From contig CM033122.1 in assembly GCA_019321725.1 (NCBI GenBank), forward strand, positions 806,001 to 870,000: a DNA stretch of 64,000 nucleotides. Direction: 5' to 3'. The position numbers were made by a program, and so were the translations under genes. The number at the start of each line of letters is the position of its first letter. Position 1 is the stretch's first letter. Below, in pieces: positions 1 to 12,608 of this stretch. The DNA comes from Paulownia fortunei (taxonomy: Eukaryota > Streptophyta > Magnoliopsida > Lamiales > Paulowniaceae). The notes beneath the pieces are model-generated. The model was not told the origin of the DNA, searched no databases, and worked only from the letters and a program-made list of their open reading frames with translations.

Positions 1-209
1 CAGTTTCTCTTTTTAAGGAGATGATTGATGAGAGCCTCATGATTACGAAAGAGTGCTTCGAAGTTTTTGTTAAGGAATTGCATTTGAGGGGTTTGGTACA
101 TGAGGTGGAAAATCTTTTTGATCAGATGAAAAATAGTTGCCCAGCGTGTGATGTGGAAACTTACCAAAGCGTCTTAACTGAGTGGCTTTGTGGAAACAGT
201 GGTAGCTGA
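1..209 (+). CDS. C-terminal end of a pentatricopeptide repeat (PPR) protein, 5' part outside window
   Basis: An open frame enters from the left edge (codons in phase from base 3) and ends at a stop at 207-209. The roughly 68 residues include the pattern 'VENLFDQMKNS...CDVETYQSVLTEWLC', which looks like a degenerate PPR helix pair (LFDQM; ETYQSVL) near the end of the protein. PPR proteins are organelle RNA-binding factors that act in editing, splicing or stability of transcripts. Only this tail is visible, so targeting peptide, repeat number and subclass cannot be judged. No DYW or E motif is seen at the C-terminus, which would fit a P-class protein. Family call moderate; function in detail unknown. 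Confidence 0.5.
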   Translation, partial: VSLFKEMIDESLMITKECFEVFVKELHLRGLVHEVENLFDQMKNSCPACDVETYQSVLTEWLCGNSGS

Positions 210-595
210 TATATTATGGTTGGAGGCAAAACTCACTTCAGCCTTTCATGTTAGTGATACGTGATTCTCTAAGGCTTATCCTTCATTTTTTTATGCCAAT
301 AAAAAGTTCTTGTACATAGGTTGCTTTAATTATAAGAATGGGGAGGGTGGCATGAAACCATCTCTGACTTGTGGAAATGCAGATTACTTCAGTCATTCAC
401 TTGTCTAGCCCAAATGGAACATAATTGGTCACTGGCTGTTATCAGCCCTAAATTTAAGGGTGCTAATTTGGAAACCTTTCTGCTATATTATTCATGTGAA
501 TGTGAACCCTTACCACACATATCATATTCCATGATGATAATGAGGAAGCATATCCTTATTTACTGAAAATTTTATTGGGTTTATGTTCCTTGCAG

Positions 596-1735
596 GCATG
601 CATATCCTACCCTTCTGCTGAATCTTATTTTGGCAGGATATCAGCTGCTTATGGGCCAAATGCTGATGTAAGCACTCAACCATTTTTTATCTTCTCGTAT
701 TAAACCTCCAGCCTAGTACTATTTGTCTTCCTTTAGATAGTTCCAAAAGTTGGTCACATTGCTTTTATGTTGGAGTAATATATTTTCCATTGCCTACCAC
801 CAGCTGGTTGTATTGTTTGTGCTGGACTAAATAAAAAAAATAAATCGTATAATTGTTTTTTGCTATGTAAAATAGTAAACACCTGGTTTCTCTGAATTGA
901 CTTAAATATTTGACTTCATTTTAACTCTCTCTTGGAGCATTAGCAACCAAAAAGATTCACAACTAGAGGTGTATAAATTCTTAACACCTGCACTAGTCAG
1001 AACAAACAAAACCCTTCCACCCCCTGGGTGCCAGGTAGCATTTGATGATTATTTAATAATAATACATTTTGTATTTCTCATTTTCTCTTTGAGAAATCTT
1101 CGCCATTTACACAGGCCGAGCTTCCTGTATTTTATGGCATTGACATAGGCCCAAGTAGCATATTTCATCCATGACAATAAGTTTGTTAATTTTGAAAATT
1201 TAACCAGGTTTATCCTCAAATGATTGGGACTGCACCAGTAAGAGTGTGCTTCCTCTGAATTGTACAGAAGGCATCCCCAGTTATGTCAATTCAAAGCAAT
1301 ATCATGCCATCCTTAGATGTTGGCAAACTGCGCAAAACTGGAGGCTCAAAACAAGGTGGCCAAATCAAGAAAGGTAAATGTAGCTTTTGATCCATTATTT
1401 TTCTACTAATAACTCTTAACTCTGATCCTATTGATCCATTGATCTCTTCAATGCTCTAGCGATATTTAGTCTCGGCATCTTCATGTACTGAAGAGTGCTA
1501 TGGGTTCTGGAGGGCGCTTTTTGAACATGAAAAATATGAAAAAAATTGAAGCCTTCAACCCAAACATTCAGTAAGAACCTCTCTTTACAACAGATAAGTG
1601 GAGATGCATCTGAATCTGAGATTCAGCACTCAGAGAGCAACTGCGGGGGGGCTCCACCACATCTGGCTTTGATGTCTTCTGCATCTTCAACAGTGATGAA
1701 GTATTTCCGCAACCTGAGGTTGGAGTCTAAATCTA
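596..1735 (+). pseudogene. Decayed NF-YA (CCAAT-binding HAP2) pseudogene, 3' exons with introns
   Basis: Three exon-like blocks with splice-like borders match the end of plant NF-YA proteins: 596-667 (ACISYPSAESYFGRISAAYG, the linker upstream of the core), 1208-1373 (VYPQMIGTAP, then VNSKQYHAILR of the subunit-interaction helix, then AKLEAQNK in another frame) and from 1460 (SRHLHVLKSAMGSGGRFLN of the DNA-binding part), then a serine-rich tail to about 1735. An intact NF-YA joins NF-YB and NF-YC to bind CCAAT boxes. Here bases are missing near 1245 (giving an in-frame TGA), near 1330 and near 1470, and conserved arginines are lost. Retained intron positions point to a DNA-level duplicate, not a retrocopy. 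Upstream exons were not found, so the copy is also 5'-truncated. The family call is firm. Confidence 0.8.
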
Positions 1736-1743
1736 TTCTTTAA

Positions 1744-4452
1744 CCATGGGTGCCACTGACTTGCAATAGCACCTGAAGACAGACTCATGTTATCACTTGA
1801 CAGATATCAACACTTCTACTTGATTGTGCTCTGCAATGTTTAACTGGCGGTTCATTTTTGGCGATGTTTAACTGCTTTTACGGTATTGAAATTAGTTATA
1901 ACAAGAATATCATCCTTCACTTTGTTACTTTGATTGGTAATTGGTTATTCTTTGAGCTTGCAAATGACCAGAATATCTAACTGGAACTTGGTTAAAATTT
2001 TGAATTCTGCTTTCTTCTTATGTCTGTTTGATATAAACAATCTTACAATTTTCTTGCTTCTGCAATCAATGTAGCTAATGCAAGTGTATGTTTTTCTTTT
2101 TCATAGTTCTTCATACTTGATTAGCTCGTAGGAGTGTTGCCTACTTCACATTGCTACCATTGTTGTGCTATCCTTCCAGTTTTTTAGAATTAAATTTGAT
2201 AAAAAAAACGCAAGAATCTTGGTAGAGGACTAGAACAAAAGATGGAGATAAGATCTTTTCCAAGTTCAAGCATTCAGTTAATACCAAGGGGCAAGGACAA
2301 TGCAACTAAAAAAAGTGTCCAAGAATCACATGGAAGTCACAGGGGTTGCTTTTATATGCAGATCTTGATCAGCCATACTAATGAGAGAAAAAGTATTGTA
2401 AAAGTAATCCCAATGCACGGGTGAGCCAGTCCATGCATTTGACTAGGACCGCAAAAAGAATCAAATCGGGCCCATAAGTTTTTTGAGCCTATCCGAATAA
2501 TGTATGCTTGTATTCAAATTCAAATTTATCCAGCTTGAGTACATAGAATCAAGCTTGAGCTCAGACCTCAAAATTTCAAGATTTGCATAGTATTTGCGTT
2601 GATTCAAGTCGATTCATTTACAATTTTAACTCAAATCATTTATAATTCCAAAATTTTGAGAACTCCACATGATCATCCATGATAACATTGAAAAGTCTAG
2701 CTTTGTGCACTTGCTCACTCAAAATTTCCTTAAAACAATTTTTACATTGCAAAGAGGGGCACAAGATATAAATTGATAGTGTGGTCCTTGGTATCTTCTG
2801 GGATTGTGAAGCATGGCCTAACGGATAATTTCACACTTACTTCAGCCATCTTGTTTGGCAATGGAATTCCAATTGGAACCACATTCTTGTCTCTGTTATT
2901 CTCGTTATTCTACTGTCTTTTCTGGGATAAATCATCCCTTCCCACTTCTTGCCGGCCATTGTGTCACATTCCATCAACCCACAACCCTCCAATTGTACTA
3001 TCCTTTTAATCACAAAGCCAAATGGTAGTTACGGGCTGTTTGATTACGTTTATTTAAAAGATTTTATTAATTCTTATAAAATGCTTTGGAAGTTTATAAG
3101 ATACTTGGTTTTCTTTTAAAAATAAGTTTTTTCAAGAATTTGGATAAAACAAGATGATGAAGTTTAAAAAATAGTAATTTATAATAATTATGCAATTAAT
3201 AATCTTAAAAATAAATTAGGCTACTTTATGACATCTTATGAACTTTTAATGTCATGGCACACTAGAATCATAACTAAGCCAATATTCTAGAATTTTGTAG
3301 GGTAACTCTTAACCAAAGGTTAGATTAAGTGTATTTATTGCATCCTAGTATCCATGGGAATCATAATAAATGTTTTGAAATTCTATTTTGTTGAATAAAA
3401 AGATAGTAGAATATAGTTTCTTTCAACTTCTACTTGGGATAAGCTCAATCAAGTTATATTATCTAATCGGACAAAATTTTTAAATTATTTTTACATTTAC
3501 AGTTACCAAACCAAGATTAGAAAAATTTCAAAGCCCCAAAGATCAAGGTAATTAGATCTTTCAAGCCACCTGGAATTTCATATGATGTTACAAGGGGCAT
3601 TGTTAAGAGTAGGTCCAGTCTTTTGGAGGAAGAGTTGTTTATTCAAGGAAGATTTTTGACTCCTCAAGTCGATTAGAGACTTGATGCACAAAGGCTACCA
3701 GTGTAAAATGGCCTATCTACTGAGCCAAGTAAATGCTGTCTCTTCAACTCAATTTAAGGCCAATAGCACAAGGGCAGAGCCAAACACCCTCCGCCTCCTT
3801 CCTAAATGCCTATCCAGGTCTAACATACAGTAATATACAATGAACATATATCTTGGGCACATAAGCATTTATTAGCTGCATCCTGGTGTAGAAAAAATGA
3901 CCATAGATTTGAACAAGCAGCAGCATTTTAATTACAAATCCAGGTGGCAGTCAAATTGTAGGACTGGACTGCATTTCTAAATAGAGCTGATATTATCAAT
4001 CTATCATATCATAAGCTAAGGAAAGATTGTACGAAGCCATGGAAATCATCTGATTAGTGATTTCACATTCCAAAAACACAAATAAAAATCTAGACATTAT
4101 TAGCAATCGTGCAGCATGGCTTGCTAAACAGGATTGTGAAGGAGAGTACGTGTCAAATTTCGTTGAGCATTAACAACAGACAGGACTTTGAGCTCAATAT
4201 TGAATCTTTGTTAATTGAATATCTTATTCCCAGAAATCTCAACTGTCCACATAGCAGTGGAATACGGTTTATAATCAGAGACATAAAACAAGTAAAATGG
4301 ATTTCTACATTTGTACAGAATTTACATTGGTATGATATTAGGCCGACCAACAAGACCAGCTAACGATGAACTAAGTAAACAGGGGTTGAAAATACACATT
4401 TCTTTGCCCCTTCTACTCTTCCTCTGCTCCAAGCTTCATGGAACTTAACTCA
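1744..4452. other. Intergenic spacer between NF-YA pseudogene and mitochondrial carrier
   Basis: No convincing coding sequence was seen on either strand. Short open frames (for example 2242-2424 and 2773-3009) lack recognisable motifs. The stretch around 2,500-2,650 has repeated GAGCTT/AAGCTT-rich text of the kind left by old transposons. The section from 4,080 to 4,452 probably contains the 3' untranslated region of the minus-strand carrier gene. Confidence 0.5.
3034..3515. mobile_element. Possible hAT-type MITE
   Basis: An AT-rich block of about 480 bp starts with GGGCTGTTTGATTAC and ends with GTTACCAAACCAA. These are imperfect inverted ends of the TTTGGTAAC type common in plant hAT-derived MITEs. 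It has no coding capacity. Target-site duplications were not clear, so this is tentative. Confidence 0.35.
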
Positions 4453-5511
4453 TTAAGCAAAGCTCTCTTGATTCTTAGTAGAAAGCCGCTTGAGAAACTC
4501 GTAGGTGGTGATCATGGTTGTTGCAGACATAGACATTGAAGCCCATCTCGGTCCCAACCCTCTATAACAAGCACCTAATCCACCTTCCTTCACCAAGTTT
4601 CTCACGGTTTGCAAAATTGTCGGTGATCTACCACGCCCACTTCCTTCTCCATCGAAAACCTGCAATCTCGTTTTAATTGTATCAAGTGGCATTGTCACCA
4701 ATGCAGATACTCCACTAGCCATCGCAGCACTTAACCCCTGAACTGCCACCACTGACTTCCCATCCGGCCGATAACCACTCCCACCATTTCCATTCGCATC
4801 CTTCTTACAGCAATAACAACCAATGCAGCCCCAAATCACTCTATGCGCAATAGAGTAAGACGCCCACCACACAGCATTGGAAGGTGCATAAGTGAGTATT
4901 GATATCCCAAAACCCCTGTACAATCCCCTCACTCCATCGGCGTATATAATCTTCCTAAACGCATCAATCCCACCATTGTACTTCTTCAATCCAACCGCAC
5001 AAGAACTTGCATTAAGACCACCTCCTTGAACCATTAGTCTCTGGCTCACGACATCAATTGGCGTCCAAACTAATTGTGCAGCCATGGCAGCACTCAGTCC
5101 AGCAGCAGCATTAGCAATAGCTGAGGCCGAGGCTTCAGACACTCCTAGCCGAACACTAGCAACATTGCCTACATTACTCTTGGTAACTTCAAGCGCACCC
5201 ATATAAAGGGCACGTGCAGGGATAGTTCCCATAAGAGAAGTACCAAAACCACAGTAAAAGCCCCTGTATCCCTGGCTCCGAAAAATGGATGCTGCCATTT
5301 TGAAACACGGGATCGCATTCAACATCACTTGCTGCCGTGTTTTCAACACAACAATCGGGTAAAGAGTGCCAGAAACACCTGAAAACAGTGCAGCCCCAAG
5401 AAAGAAAAACTTGGATTTGTCAAGCATCTCCCAATCTATATCAGCAGGAAGATGGATTTTCGATGCTGAATCATCCTCTGCAGCACTTAAACTCATCTTC
5501 GCCACTTTCAA
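4453..5511 (-). CDS. Mitochondrial solute carrier, SLC25A44-like
   Basis: An uninterrupted 352-residue frame with three tandem carrier repeats. Each repeat's first helix ends in a carrier signature: PIVVLKTR near residue 52 (variant, no acidic residue), PIDVVSQR near residue 151 and PLDTIKTR near residue 275. Six membrane spans in the inner mitochondrial membrane are expected. The family member SLC25A44 is linked to branched-chain amino-acid transport in animals; the plant substrate is not known to me. The first ATG (5511) is used; a second in-frame ATG at 5496 is equally possible. On the minus strand a TATATAG motif lies at about 5,625-5,635, roughly 115 bp upstream of the ATG. There are no introns, as I recall for the Arabidopsis relatives At1g72820 and At5g26200. 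The latter sits near NSUN5 and WRKY50 in Arabidopsis, matching the order here. Confidence 0.9.
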   Translation of the reverse strand: MKVAKMSLSAAEDDSASKIHLPADIDWEMLDKSKFFFLGAALFSGVSGTLYPIVVLKTRQQVMLNAIPCFKMAASIFRSQGYRGFYCGFGTSLMGTIPARALYMGALEVTKSNVGNVASVRLGVSEASASAIANAAAGLSAAMAAQLVWTPIDVVSQRLMVQGGGLNASSCAVGLKKYNGGIDAFRKIIYADGVRGLYRGFGISILTYAPSNAVWWASYSIAHRVIWGCIGCYCCKKDANGNGGSGYRPDGKSVVAVQGLSAAMASGVSALVTMPLDTIKTRLQVFDGEGSGRGRSPTILQTVRNLVKEGGLGACYRGLGPRWASMSMSATTMITTYEFLKRLSTKNQESFA

Positions 5512-7489
5512 TTTCTTTAAACAATCCCTTTACTCCAGCACACACACCTCAAAATGTCTAATCGTCCTCCTCAAAAAACTAAAACTTTTTAGCTCCTAGG
5601 ATAACAAAACCCCAAAGTTACCCATCTATATAAAAGGACGACCAAGAAATAAAAGAAAAATCTTGGAACTCTTAAAAAACACAAAAAAAAATAAATAACT
5701 AAAACAAACCCTTATCCTAATTTTTGGAGTATTCAAATGGGTCTAGCTTATATTATACAAAAATCAAACTTCACTTATGTGCGTATTTAGATATTAGGCA
5801 AAGCTAGTATTCTTTGCGTTTGCGCACACAGAATGGAGAGCGAAAGTGAGTCAGCACAAAGAAACCCAGCATTTCCTCACCGGAAACTTCAAGCTGACAT
5901 TTGGAAATAGTTTTCGGCTGAGATAAGAAGATGTATTGACTCTTGAAAGAAGCAGATAAAAGGGTTCAAGAAAAGCAGAGGAGTTTTCTCGATATATATA
6001 ACCATAACTGAAAAAGAGTGGCGCAACTGTGTGTTTCAAGGGTTAATGGATTTGGAGAATTAGTTCGAGGTTTTTGCAGATCAGAGGGACATGGACACGT
6101 GTCAGTTGGTATCTCGAGAATTTTTCTTCATTGGGTTTCAGTCCTGGTGAAGAGGAGACTGTACTGTGGGGTTATTCTATGCGAATTTGATCTATTACTG
6201 ATGGTTGAATTATAAAAAATTAGTATTAATGGTAATTCATTTTTGACCATAAAATCATATAGAGATTGAGTCAGACGCCCCTTCTTAATTTAATTTAATA
6301 AGTAGTACTTAGTTTATCTAAAAAAATCATTAAATGGAGTAAATGAGTTGTACCTGGTACATTCAGAAATTTCACCAGTGGGCTGCGGCTGGCTGATTGA
6401 TTTTGGAAACAAAACAAAACTGTGGGTTTTATATATGTATTGATTGATGGGCACTGATGATAAGGTACACAGTAAGAGACCTTCTTGGGCGAGGAGGAGC
6501 GCCTTTTTTTTTTTTTTTGGCCCATAGGATTTGAATTTTTGATCCTCTATCTTTAAAAATCTGATATCAGGTTTGATTGGTCGAGCGTTTTTTTTTTTTT
6601 TTTTTGTATTTGAGTTCAAGCTAGAATTTTCAAAGCTATAAGAATCTAATATATGAGCTTATCAATATAATATATAATGTTTTAAATAATTACATTTGTG
6701 TTGAAACTTATTTTGAATCTTTATCAAATTTATTATTACTATTATATGTAATATTTTGTTTATTTCAAATTACTTTTTTTGGATATTTATATTTATTAAA
6801 ATCTAGTTCAAAACTATTATTTCAGTTAAAATAATGATATGATATCAATATTTTTTAATTGTTATTTTCTAAAAAAATAATATAAAAGTACAATCAAAAT
6901 AAATTAAACCCAAAATATTTGAAATGGATAGATGGAGGAGTAGCAGTATTTGGGGAGCATGTTGTTGGTTTCTTTCAGTCAATTAATAATTTTTAAATTA
7001 TGGCGTTCAATTGTTTAATATGGTATGATCATGAGTCTAATGTGAGTATATGAACATGGTGTTCCCAGGAAGATGCTTTTACAGGAATCCATGTAATCCT
7101 TGCCCCAACACTTCAAAATAGAACATTTAATCGGACGGTTAAGTGATCATCCATGTGTTAAGATTCTTCCATATCAATAATCTCTACCTTGCAACTCAAT
7201 GTTATAAGCATTACTCCACCCCACCCAACCCACCACACCAAAAAAAGAAAAGAAAAAGGAAGCTAAATTTTGTTTACTTTGAATTAAGCTCATTTCCACT
7301 TTTGGATTAACTAAAATAAGCTAGTTTTACCTTTAGCCATACTTTAACACTTGGCTTTTACCTAATAGGATCTGAATTTTGAAATTGAGGTTTGTCGTAG
7401 TTAAAGTTCATAGAGCAACTCCCTCATAGCCATTAAACTTTTTAGGGCTACGGGAGGAGGACCAAAGCAGAGCTTTGATAAATAAAATC

Positions 7490-7585
7490 AGTGGCATTAT
7501 AGTAGAAATGTACATTTTTCCTATTTTCTTGATAGTAGAAATGTACATTTTCGTGGCATTATAGTAAAAATGTACATTTTTCGTA
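7490..7585. repeat. Short imperfect tandem repeat, GTGGCATTATAGTA(G/A)AAATGTACATTTTT type
   Basis: The motif 'tagta(g/a)aaatgtacattttt' recurs three times within about 95 bp, twice preceded by GTGGCATTA. Noncoding and low complexity. Confidence 0.6.
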
Positions 7586-7979
7586 TTTGCTTGCTGCACA
7601 TAAATTCTGAAAACCCACAAATAGAAATTAGTAATAATCAAATCGTAAGTTAAGAATGATTATATTGCAGTTTACAACAAGAATAATAAAAAAAGTAACC
7701 ACTTGTCCTATTACACCAACTATTGGCAATTATATTACTAATAATTTGTTATATTAATGCAAAGAATTTCTTGATTATTCTTCAAATAAAAAAATCCATT
7801 TCTAAATGGCCCTTTGCACTTGTTTTAATAGCTGACGCTATATTCATTTTTATTTAACTGTAGGTTCTGACATAAGAGACACAATATTGTGTTAGGTGTG
7901 ACTTATTAAGAAATTATAAATCACTGCTGACTGCTTAATTTGATTAACGCTTAAAATAAAAAAAGAAAATTAAACAGAG

Positions 7980-7995
7980 CCCCCCCCCCCCCCCC
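7980..7995. repeat. Poly-C tract of 16 bases
   Basis: Sixteen consecutive C, flanked by GAG and GCAAG. Length is prone to sequencing error. Confidence 0.9.
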
Positions 7996-9015
7996 GCAAG
8001 CATTTCACTGGATTCAGGATTTGGGCTCATATTTAGCTATACAATCAAGATTCAGTTTTGGGTTGCGAGGGAACTAAATGGGCTTAGTGGATATTGCTCA
8101 AAATCCAATTCCACAATGATGACAACTATTCTCACCTGTGGTGGATCAAGATAACTAATATTTGAGTTTATTATAAAAATAATTAATAAAATCATAAGTT
8201 GGAATTATTTGGTGCAGCTCTTAGAATCATATTTTTTAAATTTTATAATTTTCACCAAACATTTTACTCAGAAGATTATTTTTTCAAATTCTATAATCTT
8301 TACCAAACTTGTCTTTGATTATTGATATAATTTATATCAAACATTGTTGTGTTACTCACGGGTCGCTTCGGTCTGATGCTGGTAAGGAAATCGAACAGAG
8401 GGATTTTGGGGATACTCAACACACTTAACCAGTTCAAATTTTTTATATAAGGCATGCACGTTATGTATATAAAATATTTTTTTAAATCTACAATTGAAAT
8501 TATATAATTGGGGTGAAAGTTGCAAATACAAAATTGATAGTAAGTTTGCTGCTGTTAATTTATTATTGGAATTTAGTTCGATTCCAAAAAGCGGCTAAGG
8601 AGGCTGGGATACACTCTACATCCCGCCCAAACTTTGCAATTTTTAACTTCACAAGTTTACAGAGAAAAAAAGACTGTTGACTGAGGTCAACCCCTTGTTC
8701 TTTTTCTTGTTTGCTGATAATGTCCACTTTCGTTTTTAAGGTATATGCATTATCTCTAGAAAGTCTCTATCGAAAAGCCAATATGTCTGTGGTGATGATC
8801 GGGTTTCTATTAAACTAGTTTTACGAATATTTATCTGATTTTGTAATCTGCCAATTGCATTGCTACAAGACTTGTTCAAAAAAAGTTGAAAACTATGTGT
8901 GAACTTGACTTTCAGACAGAGATGTAGATTGTAATCCCTTCAATACAAGAGGCCATCTCTAGGAAATTTGATTTATATATGCATGTGTAGTGCTGATTGC
9001 CTCTTTACAGAAGAG

Positions 9016-10543
9016 ATGGAGACGCTGGAAACTAAGCTATTAGAAGCTGCAGCAAAAGGGAGCACCAATTCATTGCAAAAGCTGCTAAAGGATGATCCAC
9101 TAATCCTTGATAGAGTTGTAGTTAATTGTTTCTCTGAGACTCCTTTGCATGTGGCAGCAATGTTAGGCCATATTGGTTTTGTAAAGGAAATCATAAGGAT
9201 AAAACCTCAGCTCACAAGTGAGTTTAATTCACTGCAATCATCTCCTCTTCATTTGGCATCAGCTAAAGGCCATGTTGATGTAGTCAGGGCCCTGTTATCA
9301 GTTGATCCTCGAACTTGCCTGGTTCGTGACAGAAACGGGCTAACGCCCCTGCATCTAGCAGCAATCAAAGGCCGGGTTGAAGTCATGAAGATGATGCTTC
9401 AAGCAAAACCAGATGCAGCCCAACTGACGGTGTATAGAGGAGAGAACATCCTGCATTTGTGTGTCAAACACTACCAGCTGGAGGCTCTGAAGCTCCTGGT
9501 GAAGACTATAGGTGACCCCGAGTTCATTAACTCTAAAGATGCTGATGGAAATACTGTCCTCCATTTAGCTGTGGCAGATAAGCAAGTTGAGGTATGCTAA
9601 AATCTCTAATGTCCATTTATAACTGATTTTGAGCTCTATGTTATGGTACAATTTGTTATCATGTTATTTAAAGTTGAAAATTCTTTAGCAGACCATCAGT
9701 TTTTTGCTGACTGTGGCTGCCCTTGAAGTGAATGCACTGAATCTTAATGGGATGACAGCAGTAGACGTTTTGATCCAAAGCAGAAGGGATGTGAGAGATT
9801 TAGAAATTGAAGAGTCCCTTAAACATGCTGGAGGCTTTGGAACCTTGGAGACTAATATACCGCTGTATATTAGTCTAAACATGGCGAATCGAGCCTTGTC
9901 TCCTTATCTTGATCACCCTACTTCATCCACCCACATGCAAAAGAACAGCTGGGAGAGGTTACTTAAGCAGCAGGATGAGTGGCTTGAGAAAAAGAGAAGT
10001 GGATTGATGGTTGTGGCTTCACTGATTGCAACCATGGCTTTTCAAGTCGGAGTTAACCCTCCTAGTGGTGTCTGGCAAGATGATAACCTAGTTGATTCAC
10101 AAGGCAATCCTGTGGCTGATCCTCACCAGGCAGGCTTTTCTGTAATGGCACATAACTATCCTAAAGGATACACGAGATTTTATATTATCAACACAACAGG
10201 CTTCATTGCTTCTCTCAGCATCATATTGCTTCTGATGAGTGGATTGCCCTTAAGGCGCAGATTTTTTATGTGGATCCTGATGGTGATCACATGGATTGCA
10301 ATTACAGCAATCGCACTTAATTATACTGTCATAATACTAGTGTTGACACCATCTGAGGAAGAAAAACCAGTTTCGAATGTGATAGGATACTCGGTAGTTG
10401 TGTGGCTTTGCATGATGGCTCTACTCCTCATTGGCCATACGATACGTTTGATAGTGAGGCTGGTTAGAAAGATGAGAAAAACGTTTAGGAGGAGGAGGAT
10501 GGATGCAGGTTCAGCAGTCCGTATGAATAATGCTGGTGTCTAG
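9016..10543 (+). CDS. Ankyrin-repeat PGG-domain membrane protein, copy 1 of tandem array
   Basis: Two exons, 9016-9591 and 9692-10543, joined in phase 0 (…KQVE|TISFLL…), give 475 residues. The start is the ATG of 'METLETKLLEAAAKG', which matches the start position of the two paralogues; an earlier in-frame ATG at 8968 seems unlikely. Residues about 15-200 hold five or so ankyrin repeats (TPLHVAAMLGH, SPLHLASAKGH, TPLHLAAIKGR, NTVLHLAVADKQ). From about residue 289 comes the PGG domain (WLEKKRSGLMVVASLIATMAFQ) and about four membrane helices, ending in a basic tail. The signature PGG itself is altered to PPSGVW. Relatives include ACD6, ITN1 and BDA1, plasma- or endomembrane proteins tied to immunity and salt response. 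The exact role here is unknown. Paralogues follow downstream on the same strand. Confidence 0.88.
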
Positions 10544-12608
10544 CTAAAAATGTTTTTGGTTTGTCTGTCTTTCTTTTTTTTTTTAGTTTTATCAATTGTT
10601 ATTGTGTTCAAATGTGCAATTTTTCAGTGTTTACAAATCATATAACTGAAGCTGTTGTAAGTCCTAGTTGTGTATCAGATCAATAGAAGTATATCTGGTC
10701 ATCCAATTGGCCTTTATTTGAATGTGAATGTGAATGTAAACTCAAGAGAACCTAATTTCAACATCATGATTGGCCCAAAACTCAAAATCCAAAATATTTG
10801 AACAAACCGATCGATCCATTGTTCAGTGTGAAGGACCTTGCTGCTGGGAACCATACTGGTCCAAGGATGATGATCATTCATCATAATGAGCCATGGTAGG
10901 TCAGATGTGCTTCAATAACTGATCAAGAATTACACACTTTCAGCCATTAATTCAATCAGCCCAATGCTTACTTCCTCACATTTTCCAATGGTCCTTTACA
11001 CAAATTTATCAAGTTTATGTCCACCTCAAAGTCAATATCAACTGTGTTGGAAACCAAAGAAACAGGTGGTATCCAAACCTCATTGATCATTATACCATGG
11101 CCACCTTCAACTGGAATTGACTTGCCACCTAACAAGATGACTTTCATCCAAAACTTTTTTATATAATATATATTACATAAATGCCATTAATTTACAAGAA
11201 TAGTTTTGAAAGTTTCTTTCAATGTTTTATTTTTGACTAAAATGTCCTATGATAGTTTTATTTTTAGTAGCATCATAATCATCAAACACACACATTAATC
11301 TATAAATTATTCAATATGAGAGTACACAAGTTGTTAAATTGTTATACCTTCCTATAGTTATATGGCATTATAAATTGCACAAGAAGATTTTTATTTTTTC
11401 TAACATTAATTTAATAGAAAAAGAATATTAGCTAAGTAATTTTCCTTAGATTTTTTATTATTTGGGCAACTATAAAGAATACAACATAGTTCAGTAGACC
11501 ATCTAACCCTAATTTAATGCCAAACGCAAATAGTTCAAAAACATTAAAGAAACTTTTTTTTTACTATTATAGTATGTATAGTTATTAAGAATCATATGTT
11601 TGTTGATTGAATTTTTCAATTTTCTCGACGAAATTAAACAAAAAATATTTTATAGTATTTAATTACTATTTACTCAAGATGATCCTACAAAAATCAAGCA
11701 GATTCTCTATTCCAAATAGTATTTCATTTCTTATACTAAACTCATCAATACACAAAATGTATAAAATGACATTATTAATACACTCTTAGAGTGTATTAAT
11801 GATATTGAAATAATAAAAAGACACCATTTTAAAAATAGAGAATTCGAATTTTGCAGAATCATACTATTTAGCTTTGCCTAAAGTAAGAAGAGTTCTGTAT
11901 AGAAGAGACAAAACTGAGAGACCTTAAATTGGTATCATTAATCTCTCCATTCTCCAGCTCTAAAGTGCTATTATTTTTCATGCAAAATTGCAAATAGAAA
12001 TATGTCACTATTAATCTTTTATTTGCCAGTTTGGTCATTTAATGTCACTTGACCAGGTCAATAGCATCATCCCTGCAAAGCACATGTGAATAGTTAATTT
12101 AACCATAATCAAGCACTATCACTCATTAGGTATTACATAATCTTTTAAGTCTTAAATTTGTAATGAAATTTATATTTGGAACTTATCAGAAAGATACAGT
12201 ATTTAAATTATGGAATAGCAATCAGATTGATAAACAGTAATCAGTGGAACAGAAACTGAAAGCAAATGCTTCTTTGCCAATACAGCATCTAGAATTATAT
12301 GAGCACGGCTATATATCTTACAGCCTTGGGTTATTACCAAGTAATTCACTATGATTAAACCTTGACTGGTGCAGCCACAGGTGGTTTCTGAGTAATTTCT
12401 CTTGATATAACCTGAATGGGAAAGTCTTACTGACAATGTAATATCATAGTCTTCTTGCAAAGGCTGACTCAACCCCTGAGAATATCAGGACTGAGTCTTA
12501 CCTGAATACTATAATCCAAGTCAACAAATAACATACATAAACATGATTTGTACATGGGAAAGAATTTATGTGGAAGTTGTGTGTGTGAAAAAAGGGAGAG
12601 AGAGAGAG
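10544..12608. other. Intergenic region between ankyrin genes 1 and 2
   Basis: It contains the 3' flank of ankyrin gene 1 (a T-rich stretch, then GAATGTGAATGTGAATGTAAA at about 10,719) and AT-rich sequence at 11,150-11,850. No gene was recognised. The final 60 bp before 12,609 are a GA-rich leader (GGGAGAGAGAGAGAG). Confidence 0.5.

Larger units (their letters stand above)
5512..9015. other. Long AT-rich intergenic region
   Basis: No gene is supported. Seen within it: an ACACGTGT palindrome (G-box core CACGTG at 6,096-6,101), long T runs at about 6,507 and 6,586, a short tandem repeat at about 7,490-7,585, a run of 16 C at 7,980-7,995 and AT-rich MITE-like text around 8,150-8,345. Which neighbouring gene, if any, uses the G-box cannot be told from sequence. 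Confidence 0.5.

Noticed and set aside
369..566. Open frame of 65 residues after the PPR gene
   Set aside because: No motif, not conserved-looking, and it lies where the PPR 3' flank and NF-YA remnant meet.
596..1376. Splice-like borders read as a spliced 3' UTR of the PPR gene
   Set aside because: Translation shows NF-YA protein sequence, which explains the borders better.
6018..6215. Plus-strand frame of 65 residues
   Set aside because: No family resemblance and no support from neighbours; the region looks noncoding.
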